Positions 33,225-45,669 of a stretch of 64,000 bases of DNA are shown piece by piece. Below the pieces are notes generated by a model that had not been told where the DNA came from, did not search any database, and saw nothing but the letters and a program-made list of their open reading frames with translations. The DNA lies in the NCBI GenBank assembly GCA_033558025.1, contig JAUCEF010000007.1, positions 5,394,001 to 5,458,000 of the forward strand, read 5' to 3'. The stretch's first letter is position 1. Each line of letters opens with the position of its first letter. The translations under genes were made by a program, and so were the position numbers. The DNA is from Phytophthora sp. 'mugwort' (lineage: Eukaryota > Oomycota > Peronosporomycetes > Peronosporales > Peronosporaceae).

Positions 33225-33777
33225 TACTCTGAATATAAAGACTACCCAGAAAAATGTTGGAACTTAGAGTGTCAAAGTGTGATCTCTGGAAGATAACTTT
33301 CTGGATGCAGACCGATGTTAAAAAGTGAGTATAATATGGAAAACTGAAAATGATTGTCGAGGATGATAATGACAAGATGAGAACAGATAAAAGCGATGAA
33401 AGAAATCTTAGGTGCCAAAGCGGATGTGGGAACCCTAGAACGCACTGAAATTCTGGCTGATATTGAGCAAAATTGGTTATGCTGAGAACATGTAGAATTG
33501 AAACTGAAAAGACGGCACCAAGATCGCACTACTGAGTGCTCCAGAAGTTCCTCATAGAATGATCGGTTTTTTCGCACGTTGCGCAGAAGATCGTTTAGTC
33601 TCTCTGAGGCGTTTGGGCACGAATTCCAACCACTCCTGGTCGTTTTGTACTGTGATCCATTGAACACGAGCTGGCTCACGCCGATCGACTTTCCGAAGTT
33701 GCACAGACAATGAGTCGTTTTCAGGACCTCCCAGTTTTGGGACTCGAGGGTCTTGCCAGACCCAAACGCAGCAACGA
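33225..33777. other. Gypsy-1 spacer between pol and the antisense ORF
   Basis: About 550 bp lie between two convergent reading frames (pol stop at 33224, antisense stop at 33778). No domain, LTR or promoter element was recognised. Confidence 0.4.
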
Positions 33778-36700
33778 TCAGGGAGAGTCCATCCCAGGTT
33801 CGTAGAAGAGAGTCTTCGGAAAATCAGGAATCATGTCCGCCTCTTTCATGAATCTCACGTAAGCACGTCTGAGAGCGTTACGGCGAGCGACTCGGTCACT
33901 ATGAAGAACAGTCGACAAATCATCTGCGTCTGGGTCAATAGTTACCCAATGACCGCGATCCCAGAAACTGCGAGCGTGTTTTGTCATGGCCGTCACAAAT
34001 TTTGACAACCATTCCAGAACGATGTGAGATAACACGTCGCGGTCATGGAAGTATAACGTCTTGTAGCGATTCTTGAACATGGTAACCCAGGGTTCGGTGT
34101 CCTCAAGTTGCTTGTATTTCGTAGAACTCCAACGTTTCTTGGCTAAGTCGCTAGAATATTTGTGGACCTCAAACTCAGGAAAATCATGAGTTTGACCGGT
34201 CGAACTCCGAGAGGCACTGACGAACTGAACCAGAATTCCCAAATGACGCCAAGAAGATTCATTTTCTCCAGGAGTCTCGATGATCTGCAACTCTTCAACA
34301 GTCAGCTCCTTGTAAGTTTTTAACGCCAACTGTGAACGATGTCGTGACGAACGTCGACTTGAACCGTGAGAAACATCATGAGATTTAGAAGTCCGAGGAA
34401 CCTTCGTGCTCTTGGGATTGAGATCACCTCGATTCAACCTCATGAGTGTTTTTTTACCACGGGAGACATGAGTTTTGTTGTCTTTGGAATCCGAACGGTC
34501 AAAATTCAGTCGGAGATGGAGGATCACTGAACGCAGGTTTAAATCTCTGCTTCACTGTGCCGTCATCGCTGTCATCAGACTCGTCACTAGATTCGATACC
34601 ATTGTTGTCGTCTGAATATTCTGGGTCTTGAATTGAATCATCTGAGGAACTAGCGTCTTCATCTGGATATGCGATAGAATGTTCCTCCAGATTACCCCAG
34701 TATGGTGCGGCTTTACCTTTCCGGAGAAAACGATCAAGACGTTCGTCAGCCATCACGTAATAAGATTCTGGGACATACTTCGCCCACAAAGTCTGGTCCA
34801 GGTGCCGCCAGTACATCATACTGACGAGCATTTTTACCAACTGGGAGCACGGAAAATACTGTGAGCCGGTCGATCTGTATCGAGCCAATCCATGGCAGAA
34901 CTATACTTCAACCCAGCCAACATAGTCTGGCGAACATCAGGGCGCACATCTTTCCAAATCACTGGACCCGGCAACATTCTGTGAGATCGATCTTTGGAGA
35001 TAGCGAGTGGTGAACCCGCACTTCGTACACTATCGACTCCAGGATTTGGGTGAGAAGGACGACGCTGTACTTTGACCACTTTGGGTTTCACAGGTTGAGT
35101 GGGTGGTGTCTTAGAAGAGACTTCGGGGTCTGAATTCAGAATTGGAGATCCCTGGCAATCGGATTTAGACTTAGAATTCGAATCACTCGGAGGAACTGTC
35201 AAGTCCAAGAATGCAGACTTTGGATTCAAACTTAGAAGTGCAGGTTTCTGGTCACTGACCACCGGATACGGCGGAATCGGGACCTTGCGTTTGTCCAAGG
35301 CAGACACATTAATCATTGTATCCCACTCCTTGTGAGGAACGCAACCAGTCACCGTATGAACAAAAAGGTCATGAAGCCGGTCCCAGCTGCCAGTAAATTC
35401 TGTATGTTTCTGGATAAAATTCGAGAGACACCAAGGATCCACAGTCGCATCTTCAAAACGTCGTTTCTGAATTTTGACTTGAGCTTCAAGATCCCCGATG
35501 CGCGACTTCAAGGCTGCTTTATCAGTCTCCAGACTATCAATTTGGTCTTGGTATTTACTTTGCAGAGATTGAATGTCTCCACGAGAACGTTCATTCACTC
35601 GATCAGCTTTGCGAATCGCAATCGATGTCTCACGTGCCAGTAATCGCACGTAAAACCCCATTCGCGCTTGAGGACTTCGACTTCACGTTGCGCTGCAACC
35701 GTGTCCAGAATGGCATTCTGCCCCCCAGACAAGACTTGCCACGCAAACGTCTGTGTTCCAGAAGTGTACATCGCAGAAATGCTACAGTTTTGAAGATGCG
35801 CCGAGCCAATTGATCAACTGGAAAATGAGCCAGAATAGCAGCGATTTCACGACGAGCGCCAATGCTGTTCAGAGATGAGTCGAGATCCTGAAATGGAAGG
35901 ATCGTCTGACGAGCCTGCAGGAGTTCCGTATGGTTGTTTTCATCGAAAAGACGATTGAATTCGGCAATGCCATCGAGTCCTAATTCTTCGAATCCGATCA
36001 AAGTTGTGACTCCTCCATATCCATCCATTGTGAAAGCATCACCACGAACGTCATCAATAGTCGCTGGAACACCCACGAGATACGATCGAGTACCGGTGTC
36101 TGGAGGCGAAGGTAAAATCCAGCGCTGAGAAATACTTGCTGGAGAAAGAGGAGTGGATTCTGCCTCACGCAGGGCCGAAGTACCTCTTAGGAACAAGTTG
36201 TGGACATCCTGGGTGGTGACGCTCCGTGGGACTGAGAACGCAGTTTTCGTGGAAGAAGGAACTTGAAGTCCAGACGGATTTGGGGCTGATACGCTGGATG
36301 AAATGGACGGAGGACTTGCGGGCCGGTGAACAATTGCGAGTGGTGGTTCAACTGACGACTTGACAACAGGAGTATCCAGAGCTGTCGAAATACTTTCACT
36401 GTGACTTGAAGCAGCGGGTGGTGAAGGGGCGAGTGGCTGAGATTTAGTACCATCCCGTGGCTGCGAAGAATCATGCGGAATAACTTGATCGGTAGACGTC
36501 GATTGAGACAAAGTAGTCTGAGGAACTTGGCATTCACGTGGTGAGGCTGGGGCGTTGTCTTCGCCCACGCGTGCCGATGAAGATGCAAGAGAGTCTTGTG
36601 CAGGCTTCGACATGGTGACCAACTGGGAGATTGAGATATGGCCTCGTACGGAGTGGACGGCCCGCTGTCTGCGATCCGGCGAAGTTGAAAATGTCTTAGG

Positions 36701-36910
36701 ACCAGCCGTTGGAGAAACTGGATGCAAGAATGAGTTGAATCTTGGAAGACGACAGAGTGCAACGGCAGTGTCAACTTCTATCTTTTGAGTGGATGTGTGT
36801 TCGGAGTACCTGGCCATGATTCGCCAGCTCGGGAAATATTTCCTCTCTGAGGGATCTGGACCAGGAGGGGCGGTTGAGACGAGGCGTTTCTGGATTTTTT
36901 TATGTGACAC
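33778..36910 (-). pseudogene. long antisense ORF in Gypsy-1, broken into four frames
   Basis: Four overlapping minus-strand pieces, 36910-35630, 35661-34834, 34888-34499 and 34527-33778, read as one ancestral protein of about 1,040 codons. At a run of six Gs near 35730 the frame shifts, and sensible residues (DTVAAQREVEVLKREW) run into the next piece. Layout: Ser/Pro/Thr-rich N-terminus; a folded segment (YLVGVPATIDDVRGDAF); a coiled coil (IQSLQSKYQDQIDSLETDK); a Ser/Asp-rich acidic run; a basic stretch; and a Trp-rich C-terminal domain (RSFWDRGHWVTIDPDADD). It has no reverse transcriptase, protease or CCHC motif. Because the sense strand lacks gag, an antisense gag-like or regulatory protein of the element is one reading. 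The other is a separate element inserted here. Function unknown. Confidence 0.6.
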
Positions 36911-37851
36911 TGTGTCGTCATACCAGTGATTTCAAGTCCTAATAATAAAGGTGATTGGCTAATTCAAGATTTGGCCTGGCTGTACCCATGTGACATGGGA
37001 GTTGACTGTGAACTGTGGAAGGAATCCTCACCTGAATGCAGATGGGCCCAACTGGCTGGAAATGCGCATCCTGGGGATGCATACCCAGGATTGCAAATAA
37101 AACATCCTGTCCAGCCCCTGGACTTTCCCTTACGATGAGTGCCTAATAAGTGGCGGAAAGTGCCTCTGGAGAACGTATCCCAGAGTACACCTCATCTTGC
37201 TGTAATTCAGCGTGGATAATAGGATTATCACCCAAGATTCACATGCAGAGAAATCTCCAAAAGTCATATGCTGGAGGCTAACAAATCAAGAACAAACCCA
37301 CAAGGAGAAGTAACTCCAGTACAGTGACACACGATGAACTGTGTAGCGAATACTCGCCGGCATCCCTGAGTTCGAGGATCACGATCTTCAGAACCCTGGA
37401 TGTCAGAAAGTCTGGATGTTACAAGTCTGAATATCAAGTTGAATTTAGATTCCTGAAGGACGAAGTCAGGACACATTGAAGTTATCACGTCATCAAGATT
37501 AAGCACAACGCAGTTAAAGAAACGCGGCCCAAGTCCGACTTGAACTACAGTCAGAAATCTAGAAGGAATGTTAAGTCAGCCTTCAGAAAGATCGCTGCCA
37601 GTGTACCCATGGTATACAAAGATCAAGATGTTTACACCCAAGAGTATAGTCAAGCCAAGATAAAGAAGAACCAGAAGAGAGAGAGAGAAGAGATAGAAGA
37701 TAGCAAACCTTTAACTAACAACAGAGTTCGTTTTACCCCATACTGCGCAAGTGCCTTCAGTGTCTCTGAGGCTAGAATCTGACCAAGGTCCCGCGAGAAT
37801 CCGACGTGCCTTTGTGAGAGGCTCCCAGAAGATCCCGAGAGTGAGAACGTG
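36911..37851. other. Gypsy-1 right non-coding region
   Basis: Nearly 1 kb without a supported gene, upstream of the antisense ORF, so it would hold that ORF's promoter. A purine-only run (agaagagagagagagaag) at about 37674-37692 could be a polypurine tract. A matching 3' LTR for Gypsy-1 was not found. Confidence 0.35.
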
Positions 37852-38592
37852 ATATAACAGGGGACACGGCGGTATTAAGACACCGTTTGTGACAACTCCA
37901 ACACCCCAACTCCCATTTAGGTGGCGATCAGAGATAGTCTTCGACTTCCTGGGTTGACCCATCTATTTCATATTCCTATTTAGACAGCTAGTTCGCTAGT
38001 GATAGTCTATTTCATATTAACTGGTATTCTGGGTGGCTGAGTAGCAGTTGTCCCCAGAATTGATATTCTAACTGCTGTGTGAATCGACTAACAAGGTAAT
38101 TAATAGTTTTTCTCTTAATTGAGAGTGGTGCGCTGTGTGTGAACGAGTTTTTAGGGTGGACTAGCGCCCTGAATAGCAGACTCGAGTAGTCTAGTGTTGC
38201 GACCCACCGTTCAAGGGTCCCTAAGAATAAGGAGGCTGTGTATTTGTATATAACTCTGTATATTGCTGGTTTATCGGACTAGGGGTACGCTATAGGGGTA
38301 TAGTGTAATTCTGAGTTCAATATTTGAGGGTGTGTGACTCAGAGTACAAGTTATTCTGGGTTACTGACTTCTGATTTCTTTTGCCTCCTGTCGTGGAAGA
38401 GTACATCCTGCTGTGGACGTATACTCTTCATAACTTTCGAGGCCAGATTTTGGTGAAGTGCCGTTCCGTCGAAGACAAACGTGCCAATAGGGATTCCACA
38501 AGAAACTCACGCCACCAAGAAATTCTGAGTTACTTTGCGGTACTCAGGGTCATATTGGTATTCAGTTTTATCTGAAGTACGCTATACACCTC
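37852..38592 (+). repeat. putative 5' LTR of Gypsy-2
   Basis: The stretch begins tataacaggggacacgg, close to the TGTAACAGGG type of start, and runs to about tacgctataca, where the leader of a gag-protease fragment begins. It is AT-rich and non-coding, with TATA-like sequence (ttgtatataactctgtata) near 38244. Both ends are approximate, because only one copy is in the window. Confidence 0.4.
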
Positions 38593-41500
38593 TGGGCGAT
38601 AAAGGTTTCATCGGCCTCACCACATCGGCCTCGGATCAAGTCCAGGCCCCCGATCGAAGGTTGACTACCTCAGATCGGAACCAATAACAGCAGCAGAGCG
38701 AAGACTTCCACGCTGCTCCACGTCCCCGCGTCCCGCCAGGACGTTCAAGACTTTACATCGCGCATCCTTCGGAGTTCCAAGAGAGCAGATCCAGCCCATC
38801 GAAGGGTACACAAGGTGAGACCAAGTTCAGCTGATCACGGGTCACCGGGGAACCCCCTCCGTTAGTCGGTGCCTGGGAGCAGTTGATAAGCGGATCGGGT
38901 CTTAATCATATTTTGACCGATCCCGCTACATCACAATGGTGCGCGTGCCGGATCTCTTGGTGACTCAGGATTTCACCGTGAGTCCACAGAAGAAGATGTA
39001 AAATCGAAGATTGAACAAGGGGAACAAGGGTCGTCGAAGATCGGACCGACGACGACGCCGCTGAATGAAGCGAGATCCGCAGATCGGCAGAGCCCTAGGA
39101 GGAGCTCTGTCGACAGAAGAGAGGCAGATCCGGATCTGGAAGAAAAGCCTCAAATTCCTCCTCAGGTCCCTTCGGGGGCCCCGCAGATCTCGATGCGAAC
39201 ATCAAGATCTGCCAAGCGAGACAGGAAAGGCGAAGCCTGAACCTTACTCGTTCGCTACTTTCGTAGCTACAAGATCGGTGCTGAAGAAGAAGAAGAAGAA
39301 CAAAATTATGAAGAAAAAACTGAAGGCCCCGGAGTCAAAGACGGAAGACCAGACTCAAGTGTCCACAGCGATATGCACTAAAGATGCCCTGGAGATCATA
39401 TACCACCGGAGACCCTGCGTGAGTTCTTAACCCACGATCCTGTAGTGACGATCATGCAGGCGCGCCAGATCGGGGACTTGAAGGGCCCGATAGGTAGAGC
39501 CGTTGAGCAAGCTGGATGCTGTCAAGACACCATTTCTGCTAATGAAGGGAATCGGCCCAGCGCAGGCGCTTTTGATGCCGACGATCTCTTCAATATTCTT
39601 CGATTTGGATGTGATTCGATCAACGGCTGCAGACCTGTTCGAGACGCTGAGGCCTCTAACCGGCGAATCCCTGCAGACCCAAGCTCTGCCGCGATCGAGG
39701 GCCGCCAGTCACACCGGAGGCCAGACTGGGTCGTCTCACTACGCTCGGCCACCTCGAAAACGGATTCAGACAGCTCGATCGGCCCGCAACGGATGCAGTT
39801 AGGCCCCTCAGGCGCGGCTCTTCTGCGATCGCGCTTAAAGACGTCCGATCAGACGTCTCCAGTGGCAGATCAGCGAAAGAAGCTGCCTCTATCCGCGACC
39901 AGAGAGAAGGCCGCAGATCCACCAGACGCGCCGAAGGGCCAGTTGGAATCGTATTTCCAAGCAGCCATGACCCGTTTTCTGAAGGAACAACGTGTGATCA
40001 CTGAACCCAAGACGTCAGTTCAGAAGGCCCATTTTGGGATCACAGGACGTGGACATGGAATCGATAGATCGCCGCGGCACCAGCCGTATCTCGGTGAATA
40101 TAACCCAGATGATCTGGATATCCCAAGTGCAGGGCGTGTGGCGTTCGCCACAGCCGCAACGCCGGATCGGGAGGTGCCCCACTGATCCAAGGCGTACGAA
40201 TCTCAGCAATCTCAAACTTAAAAGAGTTCATCGGCAAGGCTCAAGATGGAGACAGAGCTAGAGCGTGGGTCAGCAAGGTTAAATCGGCGTTCCTGCGAGA
40301 TCAGGCTTCAGACGAAGAGAAGTGTCTGACCTTCGCCGAACTACTCGCAGGGCCAGCCAAAACCTGGTACCGACAACTCAGCCGATCGACTCGGAACAAG
40401 TGGAGCAATCTGTTTCGCAGTTTTCAGACGCAATACTGCGGTCTGGGCGTCTCAGTTGCATGGCAGTACGATCATGCGCGTAAGCGGTCGGAAGAATCTC
40501 CCTTGGACTACCTCTACCGGCTGAACGTCGCAGGTCTGCGGGCGAAGTTGAAGATCATGGACGGCGATCGAGAAGAACGTCGGGAACACGTTGATCACTA
40601 TATTGAAACGCTTGGGGATCCGGACTTGGCAGAACAGTTGACACTCTTGCGTCTTTCGGATGCTGACGAGCTGGGAGAAGTCCTCCGCGCGCAGGAACGG
40701 GCCAAGAACAGACCGAAGCGATCCGCCTTCGGGTCGAAATACAGGCAGAAGGCTCCGACGTACGCACCAGTAGCCGCGACTAAATGAGCGGTCTGTGCTA
40801 TCCAGACTCCGCGTCTTGAGTCGGGATCGGAGACCAGTTCTGATGGATCGGATGAATCGGACTCAGAAGGTGACCTACGTCGCATCTACTTGCCTAGTCG
40901 ATCCAACACCTACTAGGGGCGAGCCAAAAGTGCCTGATCGGGCTTCGCACGGATGAGCCCAGACGGACTCGGCGCCTCACGAACGCAGGCCGCCACTACC
41001 CCCGGACGGATCGGATCGGAGTCGGTGCTCATACTGCGGGTCCCGGAAGCATACGATCTCGGCTGTTGGAGGCGGGCATGCCAGAAGTGCGGCAAGAGAG
41101 GTCACCCAGCGGATCATTGCCTTTTCGTATGCCGTGAATGTGGTGAGATGTACGACATGGGCAAATATCCTATGGAAGCGTTCTACAACCAGATCATCAA
41201 TGGTACAACCCGACCAAACATGCGGGGTGCTACCTGCGCTGACAGAAAAGATGTTAAACTAGGACGCTCGCCGGGTCTAAATCCGGTACGGGCCGAGCGT
41301 TCCACGTACTGCATCTATGCATTTGTGGACAAGAGATCGGTAGATGGAGTTAGCGAACAGCAACAAAATCTACGCGATAATACATGCGATCTACATGGGT
41401 CACGTCGACGAATATCGCCGATCGGATGTCATGGTGGCCCTGGATCTCCTACCAGGAGAATCTCGAGGTTATTGGAAACATCATGCGTCTGGAAAGTGGT

Positions 41501-41914
41501 TTCGATAAGCGAAAGCGACAGGCAAGATCAACAATGACAAGGCGATCTTACTCTTAGATACTGTTGCCAAGGTGCCCATTCTGGATACCACCTTTGGTCG
41601 TAAGGTTGGGTGCTATATCGACATGAGTCAGAGCCAAGAGTGTGTGGGGATCGGTGAAAATGTGTATGTCACGAATGGAAGGACGCGGATCAAGATCACG
41701 TTAGCAGGATCGCTGGTGTACTTTTTCGATATACGGGTTGGAGATCTTGCTGGCCAAGACGCGATCCTGGGTATGGACTTTATGGTCCCTGCTGGGATCA
41801 GGCTAGATTTGGCCGACGGGTCAATTTGTCCGCCGGACGAGATCCGGATTCAACTCAGCGGACGCGGCAGCTCTACAATGACAAGGCCAAAGTGGTGACG
41901 TTAGATCAGCATCT
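38593..41914 (+). mobile_element. Gypsy-2 gag-protease fragment, truncated
   Basis: Leader, degraded gag, CCHC knuckle and retropepsin-like domain of a second Gypsy family, with no reverse transcriptase. It stops at about 41910-41915, where sequence passes directly into Copia A on the opposite strand. The joint falls in tcgcaaac, which is shared by both families, suggesting a microhomology joint. The reading frame shifts several times. Confidence 0.75.
39000..40787 (+). pseudogene. Gypsy-2 gag, frameshifted
   Basis: Early parts are scattered over frames between 39000 and 40185. From about 40173 to 40787 one frame is open and carries the retrotransposon gag core: KEFIGKAQDGDRARAW, then CLTFAELLAGPAKTWYRQL, then ESPLDYLYRLNVAGLRAKL and YIETLGDPDLAEQLTLLRL. 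Gag forms the virus-like particle. The protein would not be made intact from this copy. Confidence 0.75.
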
Positions 41915-41924
41915 CGCAAACTTC
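40953..41924 (+). pseudogene. Gypsy-2 zinc knuckle and aspartic protease, inactive
   Basis: A CCHC knuckle (CQKCGKRGHPADHC, near 41083) is followed, after frame changes and an in-frame TAA near 41505, by a retropepsin-like domain (GQDAILGMDFMVPAGIRLDL). The catalytic Asp-Thr-Gly is Asp-Thr-Val here (LLLDTVAKV, about 41550-41575), which should abolish activity. The frame changes once more before the truncation point. Confidence 0.75.
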
Positions 41925-44358
41925 GTCTGACGCATGGACACTTTGCCACTTGCAACATCTTGATCGGTTTCCATGCCGAGGAAGTACTTGAGTTGGCCGA
42001 GGTCTATCATCTCGAACCGCTCACTTAGTGCCTTCTTCGTCATCTGGAGCAGCTCGTCGTTGTTTGCGTGCGAGGACCAGGTCGTCGACATAGAGTGCGA
42101 CGAAGATCATGTCTTAATCGTCCCACTTGACGTAGATGCAGTGATCTACTTTGCACTTCGTGAACCCCATTTCGAGCGTGAACTTGTCGATGGTCTGGTT
42201 CCACATCCGCGGCGACTGCTTCAGACCGTAAAGGGAGCGCTTCAGCTGGCAGACATAGTCTGGGTGAACTTCATCGACATATCCGTCCGGCTGCGCCATG
42301 TAGATGTCTTCGTCAAGTAGTCCGTTGAGAAAAGCTGTCTTGACATCCATCTCGTGCACCGTCAGGTTGTACTTAGCCGCCATACTGAGCAGAATCCTGA
42401 TCGACGTGAAGTTGGCTACCGGCGCAAACGTTCTTCATAGTCGATGCCGTACTTCTGTGAAAATCCCTTGGCCACTAGTCGCGCCTTGAATTGCTCGATC
42501 TCTCCAGCTTGATTCTCCTTGATGCGAAACACCCATCGGCAGCCGTTTGCCTTGCGACCCTTTGGCAATGGCACCAACACCCATGTCTTGTTCTTGCGAA
42601 GCGAATTGACTTCTGAGTCGCACGCATCCCTCCATTTGGCCGCGTTGCTGAATTCCATCGCCGACTTGAACGTGGTCGGCATTTCTCCCGCTGAATCCAC
42701 AACGTAGGCCGCCTCGTAGTCTTCTTCTCCACTTGCGACCGCTGACATCTCTTCCAGTGTCTGCGGTCGGCTTTGTCGCTTACTTCGTGGAATTTCCACG
42801 GACTCTTCAAGCGATTGCGTCCGTTGGTGTCGCTTCGTGCCGGGCTCGAAGTCTTGGAGCGGTACCGAATCGTCTTGAGACTCATCGTCGGACGATGTTT
42901 CTTGGTCTGTTGACACTTCATCTTGAAGTTCAACGACAGCATTTTGGTCGTAACTGCGTCTCCCACCGTCGAAAACGTCCTCCATAAACTGCGCATCGCG
43001 ACTGACCAGTACGCGACCGCTCTTAATCACCTCGAAGCGATACGATTTCTAATGCTCCGAGTACCCAAGAAAACGACATTGTACTGCTCGAGCGTCGAGC
43101 TTGGTGCGTTTCTCCTTCGGGACCGTCACATACGCATGGCAACCGAATATCTTCAGGTTTGCCAGCAATGGTTTCTTCCCGGTCCAAACCTGGTGCGGCG
43201 ACTTGTCGTCGCTGGTAGCGCGCGTCGGACACCGATTGCGAAGGAAAGTAGCGGTCATCACAGCTTCCCCCCAATACGACATGGACAATCCTGCATGCTC
43301 CAACATGCAGCTCGAGCATTCCACCAGCGTTCGATTCATTCGTTCCGCCACACCGTTCAACTGCGGAGTGTAGGGTGGCGTGAACTTCTGTTCGATACCG
43401 CGACGCTTGCAGAACTTGGCCATCTCGCCTGACGTATATTCGCCACCGTTGTCGCAGCGGAGTGTTTTCACAACTTTGCCAGTTTGGGTTTCCGCATAAG
43501 CGACAAACTCGGCAGTCACCCGATTCTTCTTCCACTTGAGCGACACTTGCACGCTGCAATTTCTGGCGTCCCGCATTCTCGCGAATCCGCACAGGGCACT
43601 TGGCGATCCAATGCCCTTGTTCGCCACAGTAGTGGCAGGCACTCGTCTTCGGGGCCTGGCGACCCTTGCGCTTGTTGTCGCTTGTCATGAACGCTTGACC
43701 TTGACCGTGCGCGGTGCCGTCCGTACCGCCACCTTGTTCCTTGCGCTTCATGTCCTCATGCAGCAGCCAAGACGTCACGAGTTCCTACGACAGCGAGTCG
43801 ACCCTTGACTCCAACGCCGTGATCAGGAACTGGTACGACTCGCTCAGACTTCCCAAAAGCGTGATCACCAAGTCGTCCTCGCTGACCGGAGCGCCGACCG
43901 CGTCGAGCTGCTCCGCCAGTGTCTTGAGCTTGTTGATGTGCTCCAGCACATCATCACCTTCGTCCATCATCGTCGTGAAGAAACGCCGACGAAGGAAGAG
44001 CTTGTTGGCTAAACTCTTCTTCTCGAAGTGTCCTTCCAGTCTTGACCATGCATCATGCGCGCCACTCGCCGAGCGAACCAGCGGCAGCTGCGAATCCTCC
44101 ATCGCGAGACAGATCATCGCCAGCGCCTTGCGCGACTTCTTCCGAAAGAGCGCTTGATCGGCCGCGGTCTGGCAGTGATCCAGCTTCACTTCCCCACTTG
44201 TCACTTCCCACAGTTCGCGCTCCTCGAGCACCATCTGCATCTTGAACTTCCACGTGTGGAAGTTGGTTCCGGCGAACTTGTTGATGCGAGAGGTGGAGGT
44301 CTGCGTGGCGTCCATGGCGAAGGCGTAGTCGGGGTCTTGGTCAGGGAAGACCGGGCTT

Positions 44359-44371
44359 GGGCTCATAACCA
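44359..44371 (-). other. primer-binding site, Copia A
   Basis: Minus-strand TGGTTATGAGCCC directly after the LTR, complementary to the initiator-tRNA anticodon loop. The gag ATG (44366-44364) lies inside it. Confidence 0.7.
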
Positions 44372-44722
44372 AAAGGCTTGGTCACTTGATGGCAAAATGC
44401 AAAGTGATTGATTTAGGTCCTTAGTTCGCAAACTCCTTGCTACCTCTAAGCATACAGCTCTACCTACTGGGTACACTCTACTGGATTCTCTACTGGATAC
44501 TGAGTTGCTTCAGCCAATCAGGGAGTGCCACATAGAGCCCATAATATACCCACAATCTTGTACCCACCCGTGGCGTAATCGTCCATGGCGTAAACACCGT
44601 CCCATAAACACCGTGACGTAATCGTCGTCTCGTAATCACAGAAATGATTGCGGTGCCACTGAGTGAAGGTCATACCGGTATCCTACCGGTATACAGCAGC
44701 TGCTCGAGGCGTCTCCTTAACA
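44372..44722 (-). repeat. LTR of Copia A (5' LTR)
   Basis: Closely matches the left LTR of copy B (48878-49231) over its whole length. It is joined at about 44722 to an RNase H fragment of family 2 on the plus strand. No target-site duplication can be checked, because the other end is lost. Confidence 0.8.
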
Positions 44723-45329
44723 GCGCTTCATGGAAAACCCTCAAGTCGAGCACTGGGTTGCAGTTAAGCGAATTCTCCGCTATTTGCAAGGGACCAAGTC
44801 GCATGGAATCTGCTTCAAACCCGGTGACAAGGTGGACTTTCGCGGCTACTCAGACGCAGACTGGGCCGGCGACCATTCCGATCGCAAGTCAACTTCGGGC
44901 TATACGTTCATTTTGATGGGCGCGCCAGTCAGTTGGGGAAGCAAGAAACAGTCAAGTGTGTCGCTATCAACGAGCGAAGCGGAATACATCGCGCTCAGTC
45001 TGGCCGTCCAAGAAGGCAAGTGGATTCATCGCCTGTTGTGCGAGATTTTGACGGCAGCGAACGAATCGGGGCCAGAGCTCAAGATCCGCGAAGACAACCA
45101 GTCGTGCATCAAGATGACGAAGAACCCTGTGAACCACGGTCGTGCCAAGCACATCGATATCAAGTACCATCACATCCGTGATGAGGTCAAGCGCGGCGAA
45201 GTCAAGCTCGAGTATTGTGAGACTTCAATCATGCTCGCGGACATCATTACCAAGGCGCTGCCAGGACCGCGCCACATGGATCTGACGGCGTCCCTCGGAA
45301 TCCACGCTTGTTCGCATTAGGGAGCGTAT
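44723..45329 (+). pseudogene. Copia family 2 RNase H fragment (3' end of a copy)
   Basis: An open frame to the TAG at 45318-45320 encodes the family 2 RNase H end: GYSDADWAGDHSDRKSTSG, TSEAEYIALS, EDNQSCIKMTKNPVNHGRA, ADIITKALPGP. It begins abruptly at RFMENPQVEHW, where Copia A's LTR starts, and runs into the LTR at 45330. It is therefore the last fifth of an otherwise missing element. Confidence 0.85.
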
Positions 45330-45669
45330 TGACGGTTGCCGGGTTTTGGTACTGTGTACCAGTAACCGGTTAACCCGAACCGGTCCAATACGATCCCGCG
45401 ATGTTTACGGTACGTTGTTTACGCAACCGATGATTAGACGAGTAGGATGATTGGACGAGTGCGGAGTGTTGGTGATTGGATGCACCAAATGATTGGATGC
45501 AGGGCTGCATATCTATGTGGTAGACTAGGTAGTGTAAGCTCCGATAAATCAATCACTTTCGAATCTTCCTTCTTCAGCTCAAGTGGTCTTCACTCCGGTC
45601 CCCGCACCCAAGTGCAGAACTCCCTTCGCTAAACCCAAGCCTCGCTTCAAGACCTCAACACCTTTATCA
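45330..45669 (+). repeat. LTR of Copia family 2, shared (copy C)
   Basis: 340 bp, TGACGGTTGCC to CTTTATCA (TG..CA). It has the same length as the LTRs at 57502, 60230 and 62946. It serves as the 3' LTR of the RNase H fragment on its left and the 5' LTR of copy C on its right, as expected after LTR-LTR recombination or tandem joining. Confidence 0.9.

Larger units (their letters stand above)
41915..44722 (-). mobile_element. Copia A (family 1), truncated and internally deleted
   Basis: Reads leftward from its 5' LTR (44372-44722) through gag (44366-43785, start in the primer-binding site), a CCHC knuckle (CHYCGEQGHWIAKC), part of integrase (RCDNGGEYTSG, YTPQLNGVAERMNRT) and reverse transcriptase ([25 protein letters not shown]). 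It ends at MRQTKFA. RNase H and the 3' LTR are missing. Compared with copy B, about 0.8 kb covering the protease, the pre-integrase domain and the first part of integrase is deleted just after the knuckle. Several frameshifts break the rest. It is inactive. Confidence 0.85.

Noticed and set aside
37852..38592. Possibility that this LTR is the 3' LTR of Gypsy-1
   Set aside because: Beyond the first ten bases it does not resemble the putative left LTR at 27911, and it is directly followed by a gag leader in the same orientation.
39065..39430. 121-codon Lys-rich ORF in Gypsy-2
   Set aside because: Appears to be an alternate frame of degraded gag; a run of Lys codons keeps it open.
44055..44411. 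118-codon ORF and similar ones opposite family 1 gag (also 52930-53286)
   Set aside because: Antisense shadows of gag with the same low-complexity His/Leu/Arg composition.
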